Below are positions 22,970-35,500 of a stretch of 64,000 nt of DNA, in pieces. The translations under genes and the position numbers were made by a program. The notes below the pieces were generated by a model. The model did no database searches and was not told the DNA's origin. It was given only the letters and a program-made list of their open reading frames with translations. Positions within the stretch are counted from its first letter, which is position 1, and the number at the start of each line of letters is the position of its first letter. Origin of the DNA: Sphagnum magellanicum (taxonomy: Eukaryota; Streptophyta; Sphagnopsida; Sphagnales; Sphagnaceae); assembly GCA_021904315.1 (NCBI GenBank), contig CM038917.1, forward strand, positions 4,882,041 to 4,946,040. The letters run 5' to 3'.

Positions 22970-25493
22970 GACACCAGCAGCATCGCCGCAAGCAAAGATT
23001 GCTTCTTTTGTTTGGATTGCTTCTTCCTTTCGCGTTCTCCATCGAGACTTATTGTGGACTGGACCTCCTTTTGTGAGTCGTAGTAGAATTGTGTTTTTTT
23101 GCAAACAATGTTGCCAATTCCCTTTTGCTTCACGATTCGCAATATGAGCACTGTACAGCACTGATCACCCACCACCACCACCACCACCACCACCCCAGTA
23201 GCAGAGCACTGTGCTCTGCTCTGTTTTTTGGCGTTTCTTTTGCACGGTCGCGGTGGATCTCGCTTCTGTAGCTGTAGTAGTATCTGATTGTTTTATTTCC
23301 TGATATTTACAGCTTCAATTTCCTTTTAACAAACTGGGTTGGTTGTTTCTGGTTTTTTGTTCTCATCTCCAGAACAACAATTCTGTATTGGGTTGCTGTT
23401 GTTGTAAGAGGATAATTACAGTTCTGGTTTGTTGTTGGATGTAGTCTAGATTGGTTTGATTGTTTGAGTTCAAAAATCCTTTTTATTGTTGTTTGCGAAG
23501 TACTTGTCGGATTCAAGTCTGTGACCATCGAACTATTGGGATTCAGATCTCTACTTTTATTTTTGGTTTGTTAGAGATAGAGTACCGGGGTGGGGGCGGG
23601 GGGATTAGTGACTCAAACTCAGTCTTGACGAGGAGAATTGAATTTTTTGACAAGCAATAGACTACTTCCTTTGTCTGAACTTTTGGAAGTCTACGTGCAT
23701 TTGGGTATCGCGGAATTCGATTTGTTTGTTGCGTTTAGACATCTCTGTGAAGAGGTTTCTCTGGTGGGAGAATTGGGTCTGCCAAAAAAACAAAACAAAA
23801 CGAGAACTAGGGGGATCAATCTTTGCCCAAGTGTATGGAAGTCTCTTCAGCAGTTACAGTTGGATTCAACAAGAAACAAGAAGAACAAGTTTATGCATCA
23901 TCATCGAAGAAGCGTCAACAACAGACTACTTATTTGCTCTTCTTCTTCTTCTTCTGCTGGCTGCCTGTTTGGCTATTCACATTTCACTGGAAGGAAAACC
24001 TGATGCCAGAGAGAGTTTTTCTGTTTTCACAAGTCTTCGCCAAGGAGAACAAGCATTTGCAGTTTCTCCAACCAGATAATCATTTCACAGTCACAAGGTA
24101 CACACTACCACTACTACTACTACACCCACCTCTTAGGGTGCCTGGCATCAACTCTCACTGTTTTTTGTTTTTCAATGTGTTTCTGGTAGTACCAGATCTC
24201 CAGTGTTTCCTCATCAGATTCATGTAGTCCAGATTGACATTCGGGAACATTACTACTATAAGATCTTGAATGATTTTCCCATCTTGATTGACATGCTAAA
24301 ACCCACTTTGTGTGCTAAGAAAGGAAGAAAGATTTGTACTGAATCTGCCTTGGGTCTGCAGGCTGATCAATTGGTTGATGTTTTTAGGAAGTTGCCTATA
24401 TTGCTGTTGTACAGATGTCTGGAGATGTCAGAAATGTCTTTTGTTTTGAGCAAGGCATTCTGAAGAACTTGCAACAAATTAAGCGACAATTCTTTGTGCA
24501 TCTCTCTAGAGTTCAGGGACAGCTAAAGAAGAAGAAGAAGAACAGTTCAATGTTGTATGCCATTTGCTTCACAAATTCTTGTAAGCTAATCGTTCCATTT
24601 TTACAGGCATAAGTGGCAGGCAGCATGCAGAAGAAATTTCTTGAGAATTTATAGGGAGAGCAGCAGTATCACTCAATGCCACTAATGTGCTGGTGACTTT
24701 GGATTTCAATACCTACTGCAACAACAACAACAATAACTGCAAACCTCATTTCCAGTGTGCTGTACTGCTCTCTGAGGTACTAAGACATGATCTCATTGAA
24801 TAATTTGGCCACAAGGACTGGAGTGACCCCAATGTGAGGTACCAAGAAGAAGGGAAGCATGTTAGGTGGTGGGTTTTTTTTCCATGTATTTCCTAGTAAT
24901 GTTGGAAGTGAAACCAGCAAAAAATCTTATTGTGGGTTTGCCTACTTCAACTGTGAACCCAGATCATTCAAAATCGACCCAAGTCATGAAGTCATTGTAT
25001 TGTGAAGGAAGTCATATTATTCAGAATTCTAAGAGGTCATTCTGCTGTAGCTACATCATCATCAGAAGTAAAAAAACTCACTAGAGAGAAGGATGATAGT
25101 CAAATACATGTCAGGTCTTGGCTGAGAGTGAATGCTGGCAATATGCTGCTATTCCCATTGAAAATGAAAAAAACCCTAAAGGGAATGAATAATCAAAGCA
25201 GGAATTGGATTCTATTGCAAACTAAATTTAGAAGAAGACTACTATTGCTTGCAACTATTACAGAAGTACTTCATTCCTCAAGTGCTCACATAAATTGTTA
25301 GTATTGCTGATTCTGCTGTAATTTGAGGCACAGATTATGTGCATGGAGAGTGTTTCTGGAGCTGGTACTTTTTCTCTCAGAATGAAGTAATATCTTAAAG
25401 AGCCAAAACTGTTATGTATGGCCTTGGATCAGGGTTTCACAAGTAGGAATATCTGTGCAACTCAAAAAACTGGCAGACCTGGAGAAATTAGCC
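22840..25493 (+). promoter_or_regulatory. Putative promoter and long 5' leader of the PLD zeta gene
   Basis: Base composition changes near 22.84 kb from AT-rich repeats to a T/C-rich, relatively CpG-rich stretch with a (CT)n tract, a (CAC)n tract and CTT runs, which is typical of plant core promoters and leaders. Several short ATG frames occur but none resembles a protein. A polypyrimidine tract followed by CAG at 25380 (TTTTTCTCTCAG) is a strong acceptor-like site 113 bases before the start codon; AAG|GTACAC near 24097 is one possible donor, which would make a 5'-UTR intron of about 1.3 kb. Two ATGs (25414, 25418) lie between this acceptor and the main start: the first opens a 10-codon frame, the second a 60-codon frame overlapping the PLD start. 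Transcription start and splicing are inferred from sequence only. Confidence 0.4.
22929..22966. repeat. (CT)19 microsatellite in the PLD zeta leader
   Basis: Nineteen uninterrupted CT dinucleotides. CT/GA tracts are common near plant transcription starts and can bind BPC-type factors, so this supports a promoter or 5'-UTR here. Its translation on the minus strand gives an RE-repeat frame that is not a gene. Confidence 0.9.
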
Positions 25494-28400
25494 ATGGGCT
25501 CCGAATTCCAGTACGTACCATTACCCATGGCACCACCACTATCAAATGTGGCACCTGCTACTACTCCCAGCTTGGGAAATTTCAACTCCCAAATCTTTGA
25601 GGAGCTGCCAGTGGCTGAGGTTGTTGAAGTTTCCCAGTCAAAGAGGAATGATATGAGTCTGGCCTCCCAGCTTGTGTACACAATTGAGTGCAAGTATCGG
25701 CAATTCACATGGCAGCTCAAGAGACGGGCAGCAGAGGTTCTCCTCCTCCATCTTGCACTTAAAAAGCGGGCCTTACTTGAGGAGCTTCAAGAAAAGAAGG
25801 AACTCCTCAAGGAGTGGATGCACAGTCTTGGACTTGGAGATGAACAGTTGGGTGTCAATGTCGCCCTCCAGCCGCAAGTTTCTGATGAAGAAGGTACTGA
25901 TGAAATCAGCCAGTTCTCCTCAAAGACAGGTATTCCTGCAAGAGCTGTTTTGCCAGTGATGAGACCTGCCTTTGGCTGGCTGCCAACAATCTCTCAAAGA
26001 GCCACATCTGCTATGCAAAACTACCTCAATTATTTCCTTGCAAGCATTGAACTTGTGAACACGAGAGAGGTGTGCTGCTTTCTTGAAGTAAGCAAACTGT
26101 CTTTCACTCCAGAGTATGGGCCAAAGCTTCGAGAAGGCTATCTGATGGTTTGTCATCTTTCAAGAATTCCATCAGATGATGATGAGAGCCCATCATGCTG
26201 CTCTAGCTTCTGGATCTCTTGTCGGTGTTGGTTAAGCCCAAACTGGCAGCGAGTTTGGGTGGTCTTGAAACCTGGGTTTCTGGCATTACTTGCAGATCCT
26301 ATGAATGTCAAAGTCTTAGACACGATCGTGTTTGATGTTTTACCACCAATGCCAGGGAGAGATGCTGCAGCAGACATAATTGGGTCAAGATCTCTTGCAA
26401 CTGTTGCAAAGGAGAAAAATCCACTGCGATTCAGCTTCACTGTCCAATGTGGAAATCGGGCTGTCAGGATGTGGACATCTTGGGCAGCAGGAGCCCACAA
26501 TTGGGTCATGGCAATAAATGATGCTGCACTGGAGCCATCTGCTGAAGGCTGGTGTTACCCTCACCGCTTCCAATCATTTGCTCCAGAAAGGGGGCGCACC
26601 CATGATGGGAGTGAAGCTCAATGGTTCATTGATGGAAAAGCAGCATTTGATGCCATGGCTACGGCAATTGAGGATGCAGAAACTGAAATTTTCATTACTG
26701 GATGGTGGCTAAGTCCAGAGCTTTACCTTCGGCGCCCTTTCAAGGAGAATGAAGCTTCTCGTTTGGACCACCTTTTGCAAGCAAAGGCCAAAATGGGGAT
26801 CAAGATTTACATCCTCTTGTACAAGGAAGTATCAATGGCCCTGAAGATCAACAGCAATTACTCCAAGCAGCGGCTTCTTGCGCTTCATGAAAACATCAAA
26901 GTGCTTCGATGGCCAAATCATTTCTCATCTGGTGTGTACCTATGGTCACACCATGAGAAACTTGTGATTGTGGACAATTATGTTTGTTTCCTGGGGGGCT
27001 TGGATATGTGTTTTGGGAGGTACGACGATCCCACACATCCAGTGTGTGATAGCCCTTCCACAATCTGGCCAGGGAGGGACTACTACAATCCCAGGGAGTC
27101 GGAACCTGATTCATGGGAGGAACCAATGAAGGATGAACTTGACAGGAATAAGCTTCCAAGAATGCCATGGCATGATGTGCAGTGTGCAATTTGGGGCCCT
27201 CCATGCCGTGACATTGCCAGGCATTTTGTGCAACGGTGGAACTACGCCAAACAAAGCAAGGCTCCAAACCAACAAACAATTCCATTGCTCTTACCACACC
27301 AACACATGGTCATTCCACATTACCGAACAGGCCAGGAAGAAGCCAAATCCAAGATGAATTCCATCCAGCAGCAGGCTTCTCAAAAAAAGTTAGCCTCATC
27401 CTATGATGACATTCCATCGAGAGGGATGAGGAACACTTTTGATGGGGTATTGAAGGATTTTGTTGGGATCTCAGCGTTGCAAGGGAGTGGAAGAAGAGTA
27501 ATTCCATATGACCCAATTCCTAGGAAGTTGTCGTCAGCCATGATTGAAACTCCAATTAAGCAGATTCACTCTGTGGAGGAGATTGAGAAGCAAAAACCTC
27601 CTAGGGAGGAATTGTTAAGGGATGAGGAGCCAACGAAAGATACTACCAAAGTTCAACAGTGCTTTGACTCAGATGGAGTACGTGATCAGCAAATCTTGGA
27701 AACAGGTCCTCGATCACAATGCAAAATTCAAGTGATCCGCAGTGTAAGCCACTGGTCAGCAAGTACAAGCCAGCCAGAGGAACGAAGCATTGAAGCAGCC
27801 TATTGCGAACTGATTGAGAAGGCAGAGTATTTCATCTACATTGAAAACCAATTCTTTATTTCAGGTCTAGATGGTGATGAGACAATTCAAAACCGTGTCT
27901 CACAAGCTCTTTATGCACGGATTGTGAGGGCGTACAACGAGGGTTTGGTTTTCCGTGTGATTGTGGTCATACCATTATTGCCTGCATTCCCAGGAGGGTT
28001 GGATGAGGTTGGTGCAGGATCTGTTCGATTCATAATGCACTGGCAGTATCGCACCATTTGTCATGGGAAGCATTCCCTGCTAGAAAAGCTCAAGGAAACG
28101 CTAGGATCTCAGAGAGTGGAAGATTACATCTCGTTTTATGGGCTTCGAAATCATGGTCAGCTACACAAAGATGGGCCATGGGCAACAAGCCTAGTGTATG
28201 TCCACAGCAAACTCATGATAGTGGACGACCGATTTGTGTTAACTGGATCTGCAAATATCAATGATCGGAGCCTGTTAGGTTCTCGAGACTCAGAAATTGG
28301 GGTGGTTCTTGAGGATCTTGAACAAATGGAATCAAGGATGGATGGTAAACCATGGAGTGTGGGCCCATTTGCACACTCATTACGTGTAAGCTTGTGGGGA

Positions 28401-28805
28401 GAGCATCTCGGGTTGCAACACTCAGAACTGGATTGCATCAAAGACCCAATCTGTGACACAACATTCAAGGACATTTGGATGTCAAGAGCAAGAAACAACA
28501 CCAGAATTTATGAGATGGTTTTTGAGTGCATCCCAACTGACACAATTCACTCCAAACTTGCCTTGCGACAAGCTATGGCACATCGAAAACAAAAGGTGGG
28601 TGGTCACACTACTATTGATCTCGGCATTGCTCCACAAATCTCCAATGAAAAAGTTAATACTAACTCAGATGGAGGACATGAAGCCCAATTACATGCAGTT
28701 CATGGGCATTTGGTGAATTTTCCCCTCAATTTCATGGTTGAAGAAGATTTGCAACCTGATTTCAAAGAAACTGAATTTTACACATGTCCTCAAATTTACT
28801 CGTGA
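25494..28805 (+). CDS. PLDZETA: Phospholipase D zeta (PX-PH-PLD type), intronless
   Basis: Seen: one uninterrupted frame of 1103 codons plus TGA. Order: short N-terminus; PX domain from IFEELP (residue 34) to about 203; PH domain about 213-345, with a Cys-rich insert (C235, C236, C243, C245) before NWQRVWVVLKPGF; first HKD motif H487-x-K489-x4-D494 in WSHHEKLVIVD; IYIENQFF at 781-788; second HKD H904-x-K906-x4-D911 followed by GSANINDRS; plant-zeta tail ending FYTCPQIYS. Length is close to the usual ~1100 residues. Family knowledge: these enzymes hydrolyse phosphatidylcholine to phosphatidic acid, depend on PIP2 rather than calcium (no C2 domain), and act at endomembranes in vesicle traffic, root patterning and phosphate-starvation lipid remodelling. 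Start: ATG at 25494 lies in GCCATGGG context and gives the expected N-terminus; the in-frame GTG at 25455 is an unlikely eukaryotic start, and an in-frame TGA lies at 25383. Odd: angiosperm PLD zeta genes have many introns, so this copy is probably a retrogene or has lost them. The least conserved part is the linker at about 610-740. Confidence 0.95.
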   Translation: MGSEFQYVPLPMAPPLSNVAPATTPSLGNFNSQIFEELPVAEVVEVSQSKRNDMSLASQLVYTIECKYRQFTWQLKRRAAEVLLLHLALKKRALLEELQEKKELLKEWMHSLGLGDEQLGVNVALQPQVSDEEGTDEISQFSSKTGIPARAVLPVMRPAFGWLPTISQRATSAMQNYLNYFLASIELVNTREVCCFLEVSKLSFTPEYGPKLREGYLMVCHLSRIPSDDDESPSCCSSFWISCRCWLSPNWQRVWVVLKPGFLALLADPMNVKVLDTIVFDVLPPMPGRDAAADIIGSRSLATVAKEKNPLRFSFTVQCGNRAVRMWTSWAAGAHNWVMAINDAALEPSAEGWCYPHRFQSFAPERGRTHDGSEAQWFIDGKAAFDAMATAIEDAETEIFITGWWLSPELYLRRPFKENEASRLDHLLQAKAKMGIKIYILLYKEVSMALKINSNYSKQRLLALHENIKVLRWPNHFSSGVYLWSHHEKLVIVDNYVCFLGGLDMCFGRYDDPTHPVCDSPSTIWPGRDYYNPRESEPDSWEEPMKDELDRNKLPRMPWHDVQCAIWGPPCRDIARHFVQRWNYAKQSKAPNQQTIPLLLPHQHMVIPHYRTGQEEAKSKMNSIQQQASQKKLASSYDDIPSRGMRNTFDGVLKDFVGISALQGSGRRVIPYDPIPRKLSSAMIETPIKQIHSVEEIEKQKPPREELLRDEEPTKDTTKVQQCFDSDGVRDQQILETGPRSQCKIQVIRSVSHWSASTSQPEERSIEAAYCELIEKAEYFIYIENQFFISGLDGDETIQNRVSQALYARIVRAYNEGLVFRVIVVIPLLPAFPGGLDEVGAGSVRFIMHWQYRTICHGKHSLLEKLKETLGSQRVEDYISFYGLRNHGQLHKDGPWATSLVYVHSKLMIVDDRFVLTGSANINDRSLLGSRDSEIGVVLEDLEQMESRMDGKPWSVGPFAHSLRVSLWGEHLGLQHSELDCIKDPICDTTFKDIWMSRARNNTRIYEMVFECIPTDTIHSKLALRQAMAHRKQKVGGHTTIDLGIAPQISNEKVNTNSDGGHEAQLHAVHGHLVNFPLNFMVEEDLQPDFKETEFYTCPQIYS

Positions 28806-29590
28806 TCAGATTATTAATCTTGGGTCATCTGGAGATCTATTGTTTCTTCACAATGCACTCCTATTAGGATAAAACTCTATTGTGGAAGTGATCTGTCCTC
28901 GTTTTGTACAATATGTTTGCATTGCATTAGTAATGCATAGAAACCAACTTTCAGTTGGGAATTATGATTACTCCAGAAGGCGAGATTCATCAGGGATGAA
29001 GCATCTTGCACAATTGCAAAATGATTAGATATGTATGATTCTTATGGAAACAAACTACAATTTAGTAGATTCATCTTTTCATAGTTGGTCTATACAATAG
29101 ACTGACTTTTAAATAGTTGAAATAAGTAATTTGCATAGGTAGTTTGGTCTATTGTTTTCATCCATATGCTTGTTTGCTTGGTTAATCATTCACAAGCATT
29201 TTGCCTCCAAAACACTCTTGGCACAAACAACTAAAGCACAGAAAAATCAATCAAAAAATTGGAAAGTAAAATGAAAAGTGATTCAAAAGCAAAAAAATCT
29301 AGAAACACAACTCAAAAGTGAGTGAAGCCATAGGAAGAAAAAAATGTTCCTAAAAAGAATGTTTCACGAAGATGAAGATAAGATCACAATAAATAGCTAG
29401 CTACCCTTAAAGAAAAGAGAGAAAAATGAAACCTCTTAAAAACCATAGGAAATGACTAACATAAGTGAATATCATGTATGACTTTATTTTTATACATACC
29501 CAAAACTTAGGGAGGATGCAAAAGTAGAAAAAAAAAACCAAAGTACAAGCAAGTGACTACTAGCTAGGGGTTAGAGAATCAAGGAGAGAT
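28806..29590 (+). other. 3' flank of PLD zeta, probable 3' UTR
   Basis: No coding potential. A T/G-rich stretch with TTTTGTACAATATG at about 28903 could be a far-upstream polyadenylation element. The only AATAAA I noticed is far downstream (about 29387). I see no poly(A) tract or flanking direct repeat that would mark a recent retroposition, so if this is a retrogene it is old. Confidence 0.3.
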
Positions 29591-32500
29591 TTTTTAAAAA
29601 ATTAACTTGTCTACCAACAACCTACAACAAGTTAGCAATGCAGATGGGGGGTGGGGGGCGAGTCTTGAAGTGAGGGAAGTCAAGAAATAACTAAGCCTAT
29701 CACTACTACTCAACTTAAATTGGAGAATGCTTACATTTTTTTTAATGTTATGGATACTTTCTAGTAGAAACAAGTAACAAGGATTAAAAGGGTACAACCA
29801 TGTAACCCTTTTAGGCTCCAAATAGCATTGGCACAATCATGTAAGAAAACATTTGCTTGTTTATGTAAACAACCAAAAACATCAATCATAAAAAGGAGGA
29901 ATTGATTAGTAGGGTGTTGATCATAATAATTCCTTTCTTTTGTTTGAACTACTCCTAATGCTACAAAACCTTGAATTGAACATGATAAAAAAAGTAAATA
30001 TGCTTGTGTTGGGTTAGGTATGACAACATTGGTTAAAGTATGAACCTCATTTTTGGCAAGCACAATGTCAATTCGTGAGTGAGAAAAATTGAATGTTGAT
30101 GAAAAAAGAACATGCAACTATTCTCATATGACATGGAAATCTACTTATTAGGCAATGGAGGGAAAGGTATCTTGAATTACATCATCATTTCAGTGTGTTC
30201 ATTACTATGGGTGCATCACAAGAAATGGACACCCATTAGGTCTTTCACTTGTGTGTACACATTGGGAAATGCTTGCAATTCAAGGGTATAGGGCAGGCTA
30301 TGGGTACCTTGATATTGTAAGTTAATGGCAGGAGGGTATCTGGCTGCAGTGTTCCTTCAGGGAAATTACGCAATGCATGGACCAATTTTTCAAATGGTAG
30401 CTTCACCCGCCACCCCCAAACCTCCTTCTTGAGTCCACTTCAAAAAAATTTATGCCTAATCACAAGAGAAGAAATTGACTTTGTGGGTAGTTCATAAAAC
30501 AATAAGAGGTTCACTATAATAGACCAATAGAAGATCTTACACACAAATAAAATTGGAGGAAAATATTTAGTTGAGAAACAGGAAATAGAACTGAAGTTGA
30601 ATTCTTTCCTACCAATGTTCAAAATGTCATCTGGTGAACTATCTTCATGACCAGTTATTGAGCTTTAAGTAACTACCAAGAATGGAATCTCAAAAGCTAA
30701 TCGTCAGTGTAGACATATTATTTTCCTTCCCATAATAAGTGAAGCCTCCAACCCATAATCAATTAGATTAGAGTCAAGAAACAAACCAAATCATCCTCAC
30801 AATATCTGAATAGTGCCAACGCAACTTGGAAAACAATTAACACACCCCGCATTAGAAAGTACCCATCTGTTTTCATCAATTTTCTCCCCCAAATTGACAT
30901 AGGTTATGAAAGCCAAGTGCAACATCACATCCAACATAATGCATTGTGAATAGATGGAATTATTCATAAAATATTATTCATTACTACCCTAATACCTCAA
31001 ACCTACTGCCTATAACCTCCTACCAAAACAAGGCATGAGATGATAAGGAGGTGCAACAAACAACCTTAGCAAGGAAGACATCCCAAATCCAAAGAGCCAG
31101 TGAGAAAGGGAAGGAGTACGAAAAAACAATGATGAACCATTGGCTGGCATACATGCTTGGATTGATCATCTCTTTTTCAAAATGTTCCCCAACTCGTGGC
31201 ACTAACTCTCTCACCAACCTCTCAAATTGGAATAGGTAATGCTGAACGAATGGTAGACCCATCTGAACCCAAGAATAAACAGGAGTGGGGCAAATAGATT
31301 CCATAGGCTCCACCATATAACTTAATCAACAAATTGTGAGTTTTTTATCTGTTCTGACGAGCACACCAATCCCCTTGCCAAACAACTTTTGTTTGCACTA
31401 GAAGTTTACGACAACAAACCATGTGCCTATCATCATTTGGTCTTCACCTGAGCAAAAAGAGTTGGAGAACAACTCTTTTGTTTATCTAATCTTTTGAAGG
31501 ACCTTACCAAGACACCCTCCATGGGTGCATGTAGAACACCCTTCAACAAAGCCATTAGTAACCAAAAAGCATCTTCCTTGCTCATCTACAATAAATATCT
31601 TTCATAAGCATCTTCCTCGTTCATGTACAATAAAGCAACCTTGCAAGAAATCCCATTCCATGTTCAAACTAACACTTGTTGTCAATAAACCTCAACTTCC
31701 AATACTAGACGCCAACTATTTTTACTTAACATTATGGTGCACTTCCATATAGAATTGAAGGGAAACCTTTGCAAAAACACTTTCAAATGACTATTCTCTC
31801 AATTCTAGCAAAAGCAAAACAAACACAACAAGCATGTGGTCATAACCTTGTGAGTGTCACTCACCAAGTATCAGACCATTACCTTCATCACAAATGGCAA
31901 CGACTAGCTGCAATTCTTCCCCATTGACTACATGAGCCCCCAACAATGGATGTGTGTACAATAATCTAAACATAATTTCAGACAAATAATTATGAAAAAA
32001 TCTATGTCCTGAATTTTTGGAAAGCAAGCATTTCACTCAATCATGATGTTGGCTAGGACTCAAGGGACATTATGGTCCACTTTTCATCTAGTTCAATAGA
32101 CATATTTCTGACTTGAAGTTCTCACCATCTTGATTACAATGCAAAAATTGCACACAAACAGTCTAGTTACAACCAAAGAAATAATAAATACTTGTCTCAT
32201 GAACCTCAACAAAAAAGTTGAACTATTGAAAGTGGACAAAATCTTTTCAGCTCTAAGTTAAAATGGGGAACTCCAAAGACTCTTCAGTAGTCCAATAAGG
32301 AATAAAGAGAAAGACCTAGACATAGCCCACATCTCGATCATATACTGCATATGCCTTGAGGATGTTATAGAGAAAACATTGCCCAAGCCCATGTTTCTGT
32401 TGGAAAAAAAACATGTGATGGAAATGTTTGTGAAATATCCCTGATTATATCCAGTTTAGCAGCTAAAGTTTCGTACAGCACTAGTTGTTGCCAGACAAAT

Positions 32501-35500
32501 CAGTTTGATGAGCATCGTGTTGAATTCTAAGTGCAAAACCCCTTGCTCTGCTTTGATCCCTTGACCCTCCTTACAACATTAAAAAAACATGATGCATTCA
32601 AAATCTAACCTATATCTCTTGTCATTGCATGCAAGCAAAGTTTGCATAAACATTGTAATTTCTATGTTGGAATTAGTGCAATTTACCAATAATGCAAAAA
32701 GTCCACAAAAAATAAGTACCTCATACACTCCTTGATTCATGAGCAGTAAGTCATAGTTGCCTGAATCAAGTTGCCACACTAGGCCTCATAGACAGTCAAG
32801 GATGCCCTTGTACACACAACGTTTTACAACCTGTGATTTTTTACACACGTAGTGTTTCCAATCTCTGCCCCCAACTCCAATCATTCTCTGTCATTTTCGC
32901 AATATTGAGTCCTTTTTGTCAAGACCTCAATGCTATGAGAGAATATAGAAAAAAACCCTAAAAAAACATTTTGAAGTAACTATTATGTTAATTCAAAAAA
33001 ATTAAAACTAACAAAACAAAATGCATGTGGCCACATCCATAAGAATATCATTGATGAAGTGTCAGACCATCACTTCTGTCAAGTATTCAAAACAACCCTT
33101 CACTGTTAAACAAATGCATCTAATAATTGGTTCCAAACAAATGTTGAATAACCTCCAACTTCATATTTCACACTCCTCCAGAACTTGAATTTATTTTTGG
33201 GTCTGTGTGAAAAAGGAGGTGTGTACAAATGCAATACCAGTACAAAAAAGTCCAAAGATGCCTTCAAAACTTCACAGCATCACAGTTCCCCAATAGAATA
33301 TCATGACTTTGAATTAGGGCTTTCCAGCTATGTTTTGCTTCTAAATCACGTAAATATTCAACAATATAACTAAAAAATTGCTCACATCGCCATCAAACTT
33401 GAAAAAAAAAATGATCATAAGTACTAAAAAATCCTTGATATTAAAAAGAAACAACCTAAAAAGAATTGAGATGAGAGATGGCATCAATAATAACCTTAAT
33501 TTTAGCTCTGACACCAAAAACGCTACAAATGAAACACAAACGTTTCTTTTCCAAATTGTGGTTGGACCTTGTTGGAGACTTTAGCAAGGTTGGATTTCAT
33601 AGAGTCAAATCTCTCACGAGGATGTTGCACTATGGGAACTAGAGTTGGATTAAATTCCATTGTTATCAACTACTGTCACCTCTTAACCTCAGTTTCACTA
33701 CTCTCATTGTTCATCATCTGCAACCGCCTAAACTATCCTTGCTTCACATCCTAGAAAGCAAAATTAGGCACAAGACCAGAAGCCGAATGCAATTCTTCAA
33801 GACATGAAACAAGGAATAATTTGTAGGAATTTGTCCATTGTTCCAATGAGATGATGATGCTCTAAGAAAACCCTAAAAAATTCTCCTACTTTCTTTACAT
33901 ACGTACGTATGGACATGTTCAGTATACCTACAATAAATACGTATGTACATGATGAGTATACATAGAATATGTATACGATCTTTCTTGCCCCTGCCTGCAA
34001 GGGAGAGATTGGGTTATTGGGCTCCAGGTTCTTTAAGTATTAACTTCTCCTTATTGACTTGTCCAAATAAGGAGTTTGGCAATAAGTTTTTTTTTTTAAT
34101 TTTTTATCACAAACCTACTTTTGTGCAAAAGACAAGAGGATTTTGAACCTACCTAAAGTGAAATGATTAATTTTGGACTTTTGTAGAATTATTTTTCATA
34201 TAATTTTTTTAAAATCATAGATTGCACCCTAAATATAACAATAGCCTTCCTGGTGAAATGTGCACTTAACATCCTATGTTTTTATTTTCATGACCTTAAT
34301 AAAAATAGACAACTTGTTTTAAAAAGTTATATCACATGTGCCAAGGTGCAAAGTAAACATTGTTAAATACAAGTGAACATTGATTAAATGCAATTGATTT
34401 TATAGGCAAATTCAAAATAAGCATTTTAAAATCATGACACAACACACATTTAACACTACCCCAAATTACATCCATAAATATGTGAATGGTGATTATGATA
34501 TGATTGAAAGTGCTTAAAAAATTGTTACAATTCATCCTTAACTTCACCCCAAAATACATGCATAAACATGTGAACTATGACCTTGATGTGAGTGAAAATG
34601 ATTTAGAAATTGTTGCAATTCATCCCCAACTTTGTTTTTGATGCAATGTTGTTTTTAATAACACTTTGCATTGACGTCAATTCCGTTCTAGCTCCACTTT
34701 TCTTGCTCACATAAGCAAAAATGGCAACAAGTAACTTAGTTGCAAAGCCTCAATGTCACTATTTTGTTTATTGAGATCATGATTTATTGAATATGCAAAA
34801 GCAACCATAGTGCCAACATGGAACTTTTGGACCTTTTAGGTTTTCTATTTTGTTGTTTCAACCATGGAATAAACTAGGTGATTTTTTTGCTCATAGTTTG
34901 TGATGAGACCATTTCTTCATGTTGTGTATTATTTTTTGACCTTTGAGACATGAGATTTCACCAATTACAAATAAGGATTTCAAATGTCTCCTAATTATAG
35001 ATGCTTTCAAAGGCATTGAAGATAGGGTAAACAATAGAGAGGTTACATTCTAATCAATATTAGTCAATGATCTTCAATTATTCTTGCAAGTCTCTTAGTT
35101 ATATAAATTCTACCTTGTAATCATACCTTGACATCCAATAGTTGAATGTATGGCTAACTAAATTGAAATGAAAATTTCACAAAATAAATGATGGGCTAGT
35201 TCAAACTTGTAAACATTAAGTTAGAATTTGAAAGACTCCAAAACATTGAAGCATATTTTGCATACTTGGAAAGGCTTTGAACATGTATATGATCAAAGTT
35301 TAAAACTGTCTAGAATAGGTTCCCTCAACAATAAGGTACAATTTGCTCTTTGCCCTATTTTGAGTGGTGGTATGAAGCCACTACAGGTGTTGGTTTAGGG
35401 TATAATGACATTATTAGGTGCCTCTACCTTCAAATTTTATGGCTAGTAGTTCACTTTCACACAAATGAAAGTGAGTCACCTCAATAAGACTTTAGATCAT

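Noticed and set aside
22796..23193. Minus-strand frames with RERERE runs
   Set aside because: They result from the (CT)19 tract and are not protein-coding.
23638..24463. Overlapping + strand frames of 86-134 codons upstream of PLD zeta
   Set aside because: They conflict with each other and have low-complexity content from CTT and CT runs; better explained as leader sequence.
25455..25493. In-frame upstream extension of PLD zeta starting at GTG
   Set aside because: GTG is an improbable start in a plant nuclear gene, and the ATG at 25494 has good context and fits the family N-terminus.
26153..28501. Several frames of 60-130 codons opposite to or overlapping the PLD zeta gene
   Set aside because: They are shadows of a long coding frame and have no recognisable domain.
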